Below are positions 49,990 through 61,600 of a stretch of DNA of 64,000 nt, piece after piece (the stretch's first letter is position 1; each line of letters opens with the position of its first letter). The notes under the pieces were generated by a model. The model ran no database searches. It was not told the origin of the DNA and saw nothing but the letters and a program-made list of their open reading frames with translations. The DNA is from Mactra quadrangularis (Eukaryota; Mollusca; Bivalvia; Venerida; Mactridae), in contig CM046301.1 in assembly GCA_025267735.1 (NCBI GenBank), forward strand, positions 56,997,872 to 57,061,871, written 5' to 3'. The position numbers and the translations under genes are program-made.

Positions 49990-50891
49990 CCTATTTGTAG
50001 AGTATACAAGGGGAAGTAACTGACTAAAGTCCCTTATTAACTCTTGTTAACGGGCTGTAGAAATCTCGCTCACGTGGTCTGACAGAGACATTGTCTATTC
50101 CTCCAATCTGTCTCATTCATATATCTTTTAAACTTGTCTGTATGTCGTGCTCCAGTATATAACATCAGCATGCTTGCAGTTGATATACTAGTTCGGCATC
50201 TGCTTTGTTTGAATGGAGCAGTTTTACTAATGATTGTATTTCATGGGCCACTACACACGAAATAGTCGAGGTATACACTGAATGTTGTGCAATTTTATAA
50301 CCGATATACGGTTATGAATGAGAAAAGGTTCATAGTTCATATATATCCCATTGGTCCTTTATAACATATTACGCTATCATTTGTCCATTGATATGTATCA
50401 TCAGATTCTATAAGTATTGATCGAATTGATTCAACATTATGACTATTTGAAATGAATTTACATAAAATATTCATATATCTAGTCAACCTAAATATCGTAA
50501 ACATCACGATCATTGTAATGATGAGGAGATGGAGTAAAGTCAATGTCAAAAAAATGATAAACGTCTGAACTGTGTAAACAAATTAATGACTGAAGAAAAT
50601 ACGTATTTTATATAAAACCTGAAGTGAGAAAATATAAAACTGTTTACTAATTCTTATAATCTAGTAAACTGTGTAAAGCTATCCAATGTTGTGAATATCC
50701 AAAAATATAGATCTAAGTCTCTGGCACCAGAGTCCATAACTTTTGATCATGAATTAATGTGTCGTCCCTAGGCTATATATAAGCCCCTGTTTATACATGT
50801 ACTCTACCTTATATATTATATGTATTATAATGAAAGTATAGTTATAACTCGTACACTATAATGTATAGAGTGACTTTTTATGACTGATTAT
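49990..50891. other. Gene-free stretch
   Basis: Short frames only; nothing recognised. Confidence 0.4.
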
Positions 50892-51359
50892 TAGGGGTGT
50901 AACAATACGGTAAAACCCAATATATTGCTATCTGCAAAAACCCGAATTGCAATACATTGCAATACGTACCGTTTTTTTTGCGTTCACATGCAAAGCATGG
51001 ATTATTGCTGATACATCGTCCTAATTGGATCAGCATAACACGCATATGTGTAATTTTAAATGATCTTTTATTCAAATTTTAGAATTACTTGCGTAATATG
51101 GTCTATATGATAGAAAAATGCGTGTTTTGAAACGGACTTTTGAAGATTTTTTCTCTAAATTTATGCATTGTTTATCCTTTTTAAGCACAGAAATATTATT
51201 TTAAGTATTGAATACGTTTTAACATTTATTAACTTTCAGATTATGATAAAAACAAACACTTAACTACAAAAACTGGTTTAAGGAGAAATGAACCGGTAAA
51301 AACTGTAAGTATTCGTATTGCAATATTAACCGGTAAATCGGGTAACCGTTACACCCCTA
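50892..51359. mobile_element. hAT-like non-autonomous element, ~468 bp
   Basis: TAGGGGTGTAACAATACGG at left and, on the reverse complement at right, TAGGGGTGTAACGGTTACC. CGTATTGCAAT blocks are inverted just inside. The GGGGTGTAAC end is common in hAT elements; the expected 8-bp duplication is not clear. Confidence 0.65.
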
Positions 51360-52364
51360 CTGCATGATTAACTAATCCAGGATCAATCATATTATGTTTT
51401 TGTTTTGTTTCAAAATAGTCATATAGCCTTTCATATACCAATTATAATTGGTATATTCCGGTGTAGTTTTGTTTATCTGGATTGTTTACACGTGTCGTAG
51501 CTTCTTCAAACACTTGTTATGCTGTTTTAACATCGACAGACCAACAGCTGCAAAAAGAATCACACTTAACAATTGTTCTCATTTATAACAGCACACAGAA
51601 ACAAAATAAATCCGAAACCAATCGCCATATGACAGGGCGCGTACAACAGAGATTAGACAAATGCATAAATACCCGCATCGTCGATTATTCCACAGTACAT
51701 TCTCCGCTATGCTGCGTCATGTACCGTGGACCATTTGATTAGGAAAATCTCGTGATCATGAATAACTAATAAAGCAGTTTCATTGGTTCCGCATGGAAAC
51801 CACTGCGGAAAACTAGCCAATGAAATTACGTTTAATATCTAAGGTTTTGTAACCATTCAAAATGGCGTTCTCCACGAGTGATTTTTCTAAAGCGGGTGAA
51901 ATAAATCCTAGAATGACGTCATTGTTATTGAAGAGTATTGAATTGTAACATGCGATTTCATTGGAAGAAGATGCCTCATGCATATTCATGAAAACGATAT
52001 CTCGCCAGTCAAATTGCCCACGACAGTTATGGAGTGAAACGGAAGAAAGTACTGTGGTTGCCGACAATGAAATACCCGAAAATGTTGGTTCAGTCGAGTA
52101 ACAAATCCGCCATTTTGTTTTTATTTGGTTACGTGTTACTCCGCCGTATACGGTATACATATACCGTCTAAAAGTTTTGTCAGTTTTTATATTTTTTATT
52201 ATTAATGTATAAAATTGACTTACGATGATTTTTATCGTTATTTTATTTATACAAAATACATAAAGTCATGATATGCATGTAGTTCTGTACAGATTTGTGT
52301 ACAGTATTAATGTTCAACATGGACGATCACCTCCCAACAAAAGCCACCTGCTCCTTACAACAAC
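51360..52364. other. Gene-free stretch
   Basis: Holds a 28-codon plus-strand frame from ATG 51861 and a 115-codon minus-strand frame at 51813-52160, neither with recognisable content. CTCCGCTATGCTGCGT (51703) and ACGGAAGAAAGTACTGTG (52039) recur together near 54409-54455. Confidence 0.4.
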
Positions 52365-52620
52365 CAATTAAGTCATGACCGGCTGCAAACCGTTGTAGGG
52401 TTTTCAACGGCCATACTCCCTCCTACATGTACTAATGATTCTAAATTATGTAGGGCAGTTGTCAGTCATAGGCGAAAGTGTGTGCTTAGTAGTTGGTTAA
52501 CAGCTAAATCCAGAGATTTAGCCTTTCCAGGAACAGTAAGTAGGCTGACTGACCGCCGTTTACGACCAATACAATTTGTTGCTACGGCGTTAAACCCAAT
52601 AAAAACAAACAAAACCGTTG
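52365..52620 (+). mobile_element. SINE (CTCCCTCCTAC family) with complete tail
   Basis: Body GCCATACTCCCTCCTACATG, TAGTTGGTTAACAGCTAAAT, TGACTGACCGCCGTTTACGA and CTACGGCGTTAAACCCAA, with an AAAAC-rich tail. Confidence 0.75.
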
Positions 52621-52811
52621 TCCTGTGATTTTACTATATTACAATTATAAACATTACGTAGAATATTTGTAGTAAAATATTTGAAGTATAAATTTTGATG
52701 AAATAATAGATATAAAACCATCAAACTTTAAAATCAATAGTGTATTTTTTTGTGTTACAAATTTGTTCATGTTGAGCCAAACGCTGTGACTCATCAAGTT
52801 GTTTGAATATT

Positions 52812-54320
52812 TCAAACTTTACAATACACATCCATTGGACCCTCACACCAATCTATTACACCAGTATGATATACATGTGTACACATGCTATCATGATACT
52901 GTACAACAAAACCTCCTGTACCATCTGAAAGCCAGCCACAGACACACATATCATATCCCATACCGCGAGCTTCTAACAAATCTTCCCTAGATGCAATAGT
53001 TGTTCCTCTTTGTTCACATTCAGATTGAGCTTCAGTAAATGTTAGACTATATCGTCCATTCACTCCTTCTACCTTGTATACTGAAATTTACCATGGAAAA
53101 GATTTAACTTAACGTCGCTTTTAAACCCTAAGTGTTCTATCTCCATTTTTGTCAATAATGAGATTTTTATATCACTGGAATCAGAAGCGCAAGCTCCATA
53201 TTTATAGATAATCTAAATATAGATTCGGAGATCACAAAAAAATTCAGTGTCATTATCTCCTATTTTACAGCAATAAAACTTCTAAACTGCTTCATGTCCT
53301 CAACATTGGACAATATAGTGTTGCTCTAATTTCAGATAAAACACTGCAGTACTGAAATAACAAATCTTCAAAGCAAATGGAACAAAATGCTACCGCTCCA
53401 AACACAAAAACGTCAAAAGATTAATATTGTGGGACAAAGAATATCAATTTTTACATATCTCAAGAGTGTTCATTAAGCTCGCCATTATGATGTACATGTA
53501 TTCTTTCCGAGTTCGTCCTAAAATAAATGAGATTGAGAAAATTGAAACTTTGAAAGTGATTTTCTCGAAAAGTTAAAATGGTACATACAGCAACGTGACT
53601 TTTAAGCGACGATCAAGCGAGTCTCAGCATTTTAACCTGCTCCTCCAACTTGTTACAATAAATATGAGAAACGACTGCATCAGAATGTTCCTTTAATTTT
53701 GCCACGGTGATGTATTTCTCAAGTATTCTTTTGTGTGAAAAAGATACGTAAGTAAAGCGAATATTCTTAATGTCCGTCTTGTAGGATGCTAGGAGTCGAC
53801 CATACATTATTCTGGGATTAGCTAGTTTGATTTTGCAAAAAGGCATTACTATAAAAAATACAACATCACGGCCATTTGCAGTCGTCACTCGGGACACTTT
53901 GTCAATAGCGTTAGTTTACGGCATCACAACGATTGTTTCCTGATCAGAATGCATTTATCATGTACGTCGTGAGGAGACATAATATTAAAAAACAAGACAC
54001 CTACCTGGATATGTGACTCTACAATACGTAATCCAATCTCCATTATTGTCGTGTGACCCACTCCATTCATTTATCTTTATTTTGTCTGAAATTAAGCATA
54101 CTGAATTGCTCCAAGAAAACGTTTCACAAAAGAACGAAGTTTCGGCCACGCAGATATTTGCACATATTGATATACTCGCAGCCTCTTTGGTCAGTGTTAC
54201 ATCCACATCAAACAGTTTAGCATTTTGTATAGATTTAAACATAACATTATCTGCTTTAAGTGCACGACCTTGCAACATAAACATTAAGATAATATACCAC
54301 AAGTTTGATAACAAGAACAT
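52812..54320 (-). CDS. Secreted apple/PAN-like plus Link-domain protein, 2 exons, 194 aa
   Basis: Exons 54005-54320 and 52812-53080 join at a GT-AG intron (phase 1) into 195 codons including the stop. Residues 1-23 form a hydrophobic signal peptide (MFLLSNLWYIILMFMLQG). Residues about 27-104 carry five cysteines (C53, C57, C65, C75, C100) with ICANICVAE and FCETFSWS, the pattern of an apple/PAN domain. Residues about 109-193 match a Link (Xlink) module: GVNGRYSLTFTEAQ, an Asp-x-Cys-x-x-GWLSDG-like stretch and a closing MDVYCK. The four family cysteines are present (C127, C151, C172, C192), with an extra pair C153/C184. Link modules bind hyaluronan in vertebrate proteins such as TSG-6, CD44 and aggrecan; apple domains bind proteins or sugars. 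The ligand here is unknown. The protein ends right after the Link module with no membrane anchor, so it is probably secreted. Confidence 0.85.
53081..54004 (-). other. Intron of the PAN-Link gene
   Basis: Donor CCAG|gtaggt and acceptor ttcag|TATAC. It contains a minus-strand open frame of about 100 codons (53613 to about 53917) with no start ATG and no recognised domain. That frame may be chance or a decayed element. Confidence 0.7.
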
Positions 54321-54468
54321 ATTTGGTCATACTAATGTTACTTCAATAATAATATTACTTTATTCAGAATATAATGTCTAACTTCGTCGGTTATCCCAAA
54401 ATGCATTACTCCGCTATGCTGCGTTATGCATTGAGTGTAACGGAAGAAAGTACTGTGATGGCCGACGA

Positions 54469-54508
54469 TGAATGTCTAAATGACGATAAACTTAAGTACG
54501 TATATCAA
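54469..54508 (+). other. Possible short first exon on the plus strand, unproven
   Basis: ATGGCCGACGATGAATG opens a 13-codon frame that runs into a GTACGT donor-like site, 149 bases from the start of the divergent PAN-Link gene. No further exon could be linked to it. The upstream block is also found, diverged, near 52031-52075. Confidence 0.2.
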
Positions 54509-54520
54509 ATACTTTAGTGT

Positions 54521-55894
54521 CAACTGACTGCACGTTTCAGTCACAGCATTGCTGATGTGGAAATATTGGAAATTGTAACAATGCGTTGCATGTCTTTGTT
54601 GACAGTCGCGATGAATAATTAAAGCGCTTTAAACACGGAGGTGTAACTATGAATGAAAGAAATTGACCAGAATTCTCTGACTCTCAGAGCTGTGAACATG
54701 TTACATCAGAGAATAAAGTTTTTATTTGCGACCAATTTATTTAGCACTTAAAGAAATTAGACATACTGTTTCTTTAAGGCATTTTCAAATTTAATTCTAT
54801 AAAGGTCGTCAGTATGAACATCAGAGAACAGTTCATCAGTAGAAGTAGCTTCAGTTCAAAATAAATTTTGGTCAAGTTCTGAAGTAGCGCAGATGCAATC
54901 GATCTCTTCTGACTCAAAACGAGGTAATGCTGTTCTGAGATTACGTCGGTAAATGCGTTTTTAGGCCTTCAACGGCTGGATTCGATACATCGAAAATCGA
55001 TTGCGACAGTCCTAGGTTTTTGTAAATATGGTATGACTCTGAGTGTTTGTTATTTTCGTCAACAATCCAAGAACATCATGACGAATTTAGTTGTTTAATG
55101 AAGATCTTCGTGTAAAAACCTTTGTTTTGAAGACCAGTAGAGCGTGACGAACTTTTCATCGTGAGTTTCGGTATATAAAATGTTCATAGTGTATCCCATC
55201 CTTTTCTTCGTTTGTTTCTGTAGGCGATGGAAAACGTCCGCATTCACAACCAATTTAAAAGTCAAAACCAGTCATTTTTCATAGAAGTTAGCAACGTTGA
55301 CATTGAGTAAATTAACATTTTTTTAACGTTTGGTTATCCAGTCTATATTTAATAATATATTAATTTCAGTAGTGACATATCTATTTACGTTTTGATTACT
55401 GGAATTGTATGCTTGGAAGGTGTACGGAAGGAACAAATTCAGCATACAGTACATCCTGGGCATTCAAACAGGCACCTTTTTATTCTGTTGACAAAGAGTA
55501 AGAAAGACAGGAAGTTTGTTTTCGACGTTCCAACATCTACAGTACATTCAATGTCTTTTTGTTCTCACACATGCATAAAGTATAATACTTCTTTATTTGA
55601 CACATAACAACATCGACATTTGCCTTTGGCCATTTACGACACTCATGGCAAAGACCATACATTCATGGCAAATATAAATATCAAATACAATCAAACTTAT
55701 AAAACAGTTTAATGTTTTAATAAAACAAAACATGATATGTACATGTATAGACAACAATTTCTGATGGATAAAGATTTTTTTACAAAATTATCGATATTAG
55801 TGATGTTCATTTTAGCCTTAGATTTCAAGAAACAAATACATTTGTTAACAGTAGGCCAGGAACAGTTACGAAAATATTTGCATCTTGTCTCGCA
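54521..55894. other. Gene-free stretch
   Basis: AT-rich sequence upstream of the PAN-Link gene. Only short frames without recognisable motifs are present; no RNA gene or element is identified. Confidence 0.5.
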
Positions 55895-56115
55895 TAGTGA
55901 AGTACCAAAAACACAGGGCTGTTTTGTTGAATTTATTTACAGCACAAGGTCTCATCTCAGCTTGCTCTCGACCACAGCAACACTGTCAGAAATTACTTAA
56001 GTCTTATATACCATTGGTCCATACATAAGCTTAGAAATTCATGACATAATTTTCAAGACACATAATGAATACTAAATGGACAATTATATACAACATCAAT
56101 TAATTTGACAATATT
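55895..56115. repeat. First copy of a ~220-bp duplicated segment
   Basis: Aligns by eye with 56437-56658, sharing blocks such as TTACAGCACAAGG, AGCTTGCTCTCGACCACA and AAGCTTAGAAATT. The copies are about 545 bases apart in the same orientation, downstream of the peptidase gene's stop. They could be duplicated 3' UTR sequence or a diverged repeat. Confidence 0.6.
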
Positions 56116-56436
56116 AAATGACATAATATTTTAAGAGAAATAATAAAAAAAGCAAACACACGACTATATACAAGATTTAAACCACTGAAAACAAAGCCTA
56201 GAGCTACGTTGTTAACATATAGTGGTTCAGTATATTGTTTATCACCATTAAAATAAAAATAGACGAATAACACATTTGATAGTTAATAATGAATCTGTAT
56301 ATATAGCTGTACGAAAACACTTATGAAACAATATGTAATGACTTAAAATAAAATGTAAGTCCAATCAAATCAAAAAAAAATTATTCCTTAATGGTGAAAT
56401 AAATCTATTTCTTCAGTGACAAAATAAATCTAGGAA

Positions 56437-56658
56437 AGTGAGGTACCAAACAACCACAGTGTTGTTTTGTTAACTGCACTTACAGCACAAGGCCTCACTC
56501 TCAGCTTGCTCTCGACCACACTTCACACTCTCTCGCATTTTTAAGTCTAATAAACCAGTGGTCTCTAAATAAGCTTAGAAATTTACACAGCAGTCTAGAC
56601 GAATAATTAATACTATGTGCATAAATACTTACATGGGACATCAATAAATTTGACAATA
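56437..56658. repeat. Second copy of a ~220-bp duplicated segment
   Basis: Same blocks as 55895-56115 in the same order, with scattered substitutions and small indels. Roughly three quarters of positions agree by eye. Confidence 0.6.
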
Positions 56659-57634
56659 ATGAATAAACATAAATAATTATGAACATGTGTTTCATGTCAC
56701 CTGCTACCTTAATACCTGACAAGATCGTCTTTCAACAGTTACTATGACAAACATTAACATGAATGAATTGAAAGCTGATGACCAATATAATAACAATGAA
56801 TAGTCTTATGAAATCTGTTGCATTAAAATAAAGCGCTACGCTACAATCTAATGGGGGGAAATATCTACAACAATAAAATAAAAATGGTATTTAGACTCGA
56901 CAGTATTCTTGGTAAACAATTCATACAAGCGTTGACTTAGTTCAATACCTGCGATTCTACCGTTTTCAAGTTCCAATTTTGTGATTACAAAGTCTAAATT
57001 ATGAAAGATGAATTCGTAAACTGTTATTTGTTATAATACTTAAATATTTTGTTTGAATTCAAACTCAGTTTTAAATTACCAATAATAGTGAAGTTTTTGT
57101 ATTAAAGATAGTGTTGTTCTGCACTCTTGTTATGGTTACACTGATTATATTTAAATATAAAAGATATAGCATTCTCACAAAAATTCACGGTAATGTTTTT
57201 AACCTAAAATTCAAGTGACTTCATACTCTTGACTTTTCACTAACTCTAGATATCAAGGGTTTAAATAAAAAGTAGATCAACTGGCGTAGAGATATTTTAC
57301 CGATTCCACTTATCAATATAAGTCGATTTATAACAAATCGGAGGCTTTTAATTTAGTATACCATACAGGCTATGTAAATTTCTATCACATTTAGTCTCAT
57401 TTTAAGATATTCTGAAACCGTGAGTAAAAATTTTCAAAAGTAAAAATGAAATCATCCTTAATAGTGTCTTTCATTAGGTCATCTCTAACACATTAAATTT
57501 GTAACTAGAGTCTATTTACAGACGTTACAGACTTGATCGTCGAATAACCGGCCCAGTAAGGCAACGATTAGATAAACGCATTAGACCTTTTTCTTCAGTC
57601 AATATAAAATAAGGTAATCTGTAGCTTTAACGGT

Positions 57635-58607
57635 TTACATGACAAAATGACATCGCCCATTCTGGCACAATTTTTCAAATCCTCGAGCTAATAAAAACCC
57701 CACACATTGTTTAGTAGTATCATTTGTATGTTCACCCCTCACTTCGTATTCACCCCCTGTAAGCATAAATGCAGCTGTTATCGTACCGCCTTCGTTTATG
57801 CAAATAACTGATCCACTGTCACCTTGTAGTGCGAAGTTTCCATAACTAATGACATTGGCCTGTATGTCATGTACGAAAGCAGGCTCACCAATGGCACCAA
57901 TGGCAACATTGTTTTCCTCGACAGGTAACGGTTCAATGAATGCCAAATAACAGCAATTCTGTGAAAGGGCTTCAGCTTTACCAATTGTTAAGTCGGAAGA
58001 TGCAATTATGCCTCGAGTTAAGCCAGATTCTGCGCCGTATTTATACACCGTTTCACCGATTAAATTGTCAGTAAGCTCAGTTAGAAAACAAACAGGTTTT
58101 ATCATACCGTCATCATCTCTTAAACGATAATCAATACTTGACCTTATGAGTTCATCATTCATCGAAGTAACAGCTGCAATATCTACAACAGGATACGGTT
58201 CGGAACCACAACAAATTGTTTTTTGTGGCGTGCTGTTCCCAAAATTGTAACGAGTACCGTTATGAGGTTCAATCAACACGCTGTGACTCTGTTGTTCCAT
58301 GGGATTGACAACATGAGCATTAGTAATGAAATGTGGCACGTCGAAATTGTCCTTTACAAAGCATCCAATCGTTCCAGAGCGATACAAATTGCTCTTGTAT
58401 GGACAAGCACTAATGCACTTATCCCCTTGTTTAAAAAGTAGTTTCGGATATTTATCCAGAACTTGAACCTTGTAAGGATACCCATATCTATGATTATTTA
58501 ATAAGACAGTTATCTTTTTCTTCACGTCGGCAAAATCCTGAACATCAGGTTTCAGGTGAATTTGGAGTTCTCCAAACACGGTTCCTACAGCATATACACC
58601 TTCGGTT
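57635..58607 (-). other. Peptidase-domain exon of the 716-aa protein
   Basis: This 973-base exon holds the whole peptidase domain with no internal intron. Classical secreted trypsins usually begin with a cleaved IVGG-type N-terminus; none is visible here, so zymogen activation of that kind is unlikely. The Ser motif is GDSGS rather than GDSGGP. The layout is closer to intracellular or NAL1/FAM111-like trypsin folds than to digestive trypsins. That comparison is from memory of the families and is inference. Confidence 0.7.
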
Positions 58608-61600
58608 CTGTAATATATTGATAAAATATTTTAATAAAAATCAGAATACAAAGAAAAAACAACGACTGCAAGACATAAAACAAAATGAATGTATACCATT
58701 TTATTCATCTGAATTTTGATACGCCTCCGACTATAGTTAGCCCAGTCATTAGTTTATCTCTCCTTGATATCAGGGATTGTTGGTTCTGCACACATTTGTT
58801 TATAACCAAACATTTTCTGTAGTCATTCTACATAAAGTAGTATTAAGTGAGACATTTGTCAGAGGCAGGTGCAAGTACTAGTTAAAACGTGACGTGAGTC
58901 AAATATCCAAGCCTGATTAAGGACAGTAAATGGATCGACTGACCATAGCGAACAGTGACAAATGGCTTAAACATTTTTTATATGAAACAACACACAGTAT
59001 CGGCATAAAAAGGATTATAGACACCTTCGTTATCTTATGCCTCAGTCCAATTAAATCATGGCTTGTAGCGGACCCGTACGTGCAGAAAGCCGTAGGCTGT
59101 GGGAACCCATGGCACAAAACAACACACCCGTACGGAGCCGTAGCTGGAAGATATTCAAGTTTAATCCATAATCGGCCACTATTTTGTTCACAATTTGACT
59201 TTGAAACTGATACGTGTATCCACGGCTCATCTCACGGACCCTCGTAAAAACGTAACAGTCCGTACGGGTAAGCAAGAGTTTGCATGGGTTCTTGCGGAGC
59301 TTGACCGTACGGCGCCCGTACGGTACCCTCATGGCTATTTTTATGTTTATGGGATTGTAGCATTACTTGCACGTACATTGAGTTGTAGTAAACTGTCATG
59401 ATTTATGTCTAATATGATGTCAAACTGTTATTCAAATTTGTTTTAAATGGCAATACATAAGCTCATTTGGCTTTATCCTTCAAATATCTATCTAATATAA
59501 GTAAAGAGATATTTACTTAGAAATGTTTATTCGAAGACTTTCTGAAATCTTTGGATAAGTGTTGTTTGTAGGCACTATATCTGATTTGATCAATGCTCGC
59601 TTCAGGTGACCTTTAATTTCGAAAGTCATCTTTTTCATAACTGTAGTCACACGTCTAGCGGTCTCTAAATCGTGTTTCATCTTCTCTAGTTTATCTCTAA
59701 ATTCTTTTAATAGTGCACTTTTGAGATCTGCGACCAAATCTTCTGTGTCACGTGCTTTTCGTTTTTTGTGTGTGATTTTCGTCTGCTCCATGGATTGTTT
59801 AACCCCATAAAATTCCTCTTTGATTTTCGATGAAGCAGATTCACGCATCGAGGAAGTAAACTTCCAGAGCAATGTGTGGCAAACACGGACAGGTATGTTG
59901 TTCTGTAAGCTGTATATTGGAACAAGATAACAGTGTATCTTTTGGCATATGTTGTCTAAAACATTAAACCCACTAGGATCAGACATAGTTGACAAGTCAT
60001 TGTCAAGTATGGTATATTTGATAGCATCTCCAAATACCTTCAAGTATATTGTATCCATCGATATATCCAATGTAGTAGTTATGCTGGTCAGGAATTGTTC
60101 TAGATAAGAATATATTAGTTCAAACCCACGTACGATGTGTGTCTCAACTATCATTTCTAAATGTGCTGTTAGAGCTTCATCTGTTGGATCATAAAGAAGC
60201 GGTACATCTCTGTTAAAAAGATGAATTGATCCTATACTAACAAAACTATCCATAGAGGACAACGTCTTCATGCGTCGAGTGGATGTTATACAGATATCCC
60301 AAACAACCTTGTATCGTTCACTGTATTCCTGTGAAATCCTCTCTATGTAATGCTGTTAATGAAACGATTAATTTAGATTAAAACTTGCATAACAGTTTAA
60401 ATAAAAAAAATAATTTTAATGCCAGCTGTCATCTAAACAAGGTAAAATAGTAAAGCAAGGCGTACGTGATATTTTCAACGCTCTTGTGGCTAAAGGTTTC
60501 ATAACGTTTGAAGCTTTGTACATATTTTAACAAGAGAATATTTATCAAAATGAGTTTGCTTGATTTATGTTAAGTCAATTATAAACTTAAGGCATAAATA
60601 TGTTTTATGAAAAAATAAAGGTTTTAAAACGGCGCAATAAGAAGTTCTTGAATTGATTTTTACATGAGTCATTCCAAATCCTCAAACTGCCAACAAGTTA
60701 GCATAACATCTCCTTGAGAACCGCCAAGGATCCTATATTAGAAGGATTCGTAACAGGAGGGAACTAACGAAAGTTCTCGGTCGTCGCGAGACGATGCGAG
60801 AGCGCCATTCCGTCTCATTCACCATTTTCACGAAAAGGCGAGCTATTTCTATCCACGAATATCCACTTTAAACTAATCCATCGAAAGATGTTTTATCTAC
60901 TCATTAAGAAAATTATGTCCAACAGTCATAAATAAGTTGGTCGTTTATGACTTAATTGTCCAATTTTGGTAAATTTCATGTGTATTCTAAGACATTAATT
61001 ATAGACCCAAGCACGACACATGTGTGAAATGGCGACCAATCGAAAATGTAGGCTGCACTGTAGCGCAGTATATGAGTGAAATGATCACTAAATATGTGTT
61101 AAAGTTGGATTTGTCGATAGATCTGTGATGTTTGAATGGATTTGGTAACTTAATAAATCGAAATTAGCTAGCTTAGATAATCAATTTCATCTTCAAATAT
61201 GGCCATTTTCGGCTAAAAACAACGATTTTCATGGATTGAAGTCCTTTACGGACATTTTTATTTAGCAGTGTTCACATTCAACGCGCGTTTGAACAGCATT
61301 TTGTTTTTACTACTGTGGAAAAAATACATTGAAAAATGGTATCCAATAAACCTTTTCCTTGCATATGCTTGATTAAACCTAAAACGCAACTTTAAAACAC
61401 CCCATTTCCTGGCTGATTTTTACATTGATTTTAGAACAATTGAACTTAATCATAGACCCAGTTAATGTTGTATCCTCAATTAAATGTGTTCTAATCCGCT
61501 ATTTTGATAACCAAAAAGCGATCGGTTTATTGTGTTTTAAAGGATAATGACTAGTAGTCTGTATTACATGCCCCTTACTACTATCGTTATCGGGTCAGGC

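Noticed and set aside
51861..51947. ATGGCGTTCTCC start of a 28-codon plus-strand frame
   Set aside because: No downstream exon could be linked and the product is not recognisable.
51813..52160. 115-codon minus-strand frame
   Set aside because: No recognisable motif or splice partner; likely chance or repeat-derived.
53613..53917. ~100-codon minus-strand frame
   Set aside because: No ATG start, no domain, and it lies wholly inside the PAN-Link intron.
59513..60271. Stand-alone 252-codon gene
   Set aside because: The frame continues upstream to an acceptor at 60352, and a GTAAAT donor just before the stop joins the peptidase exon in phase, so it is better read as an internal exon.
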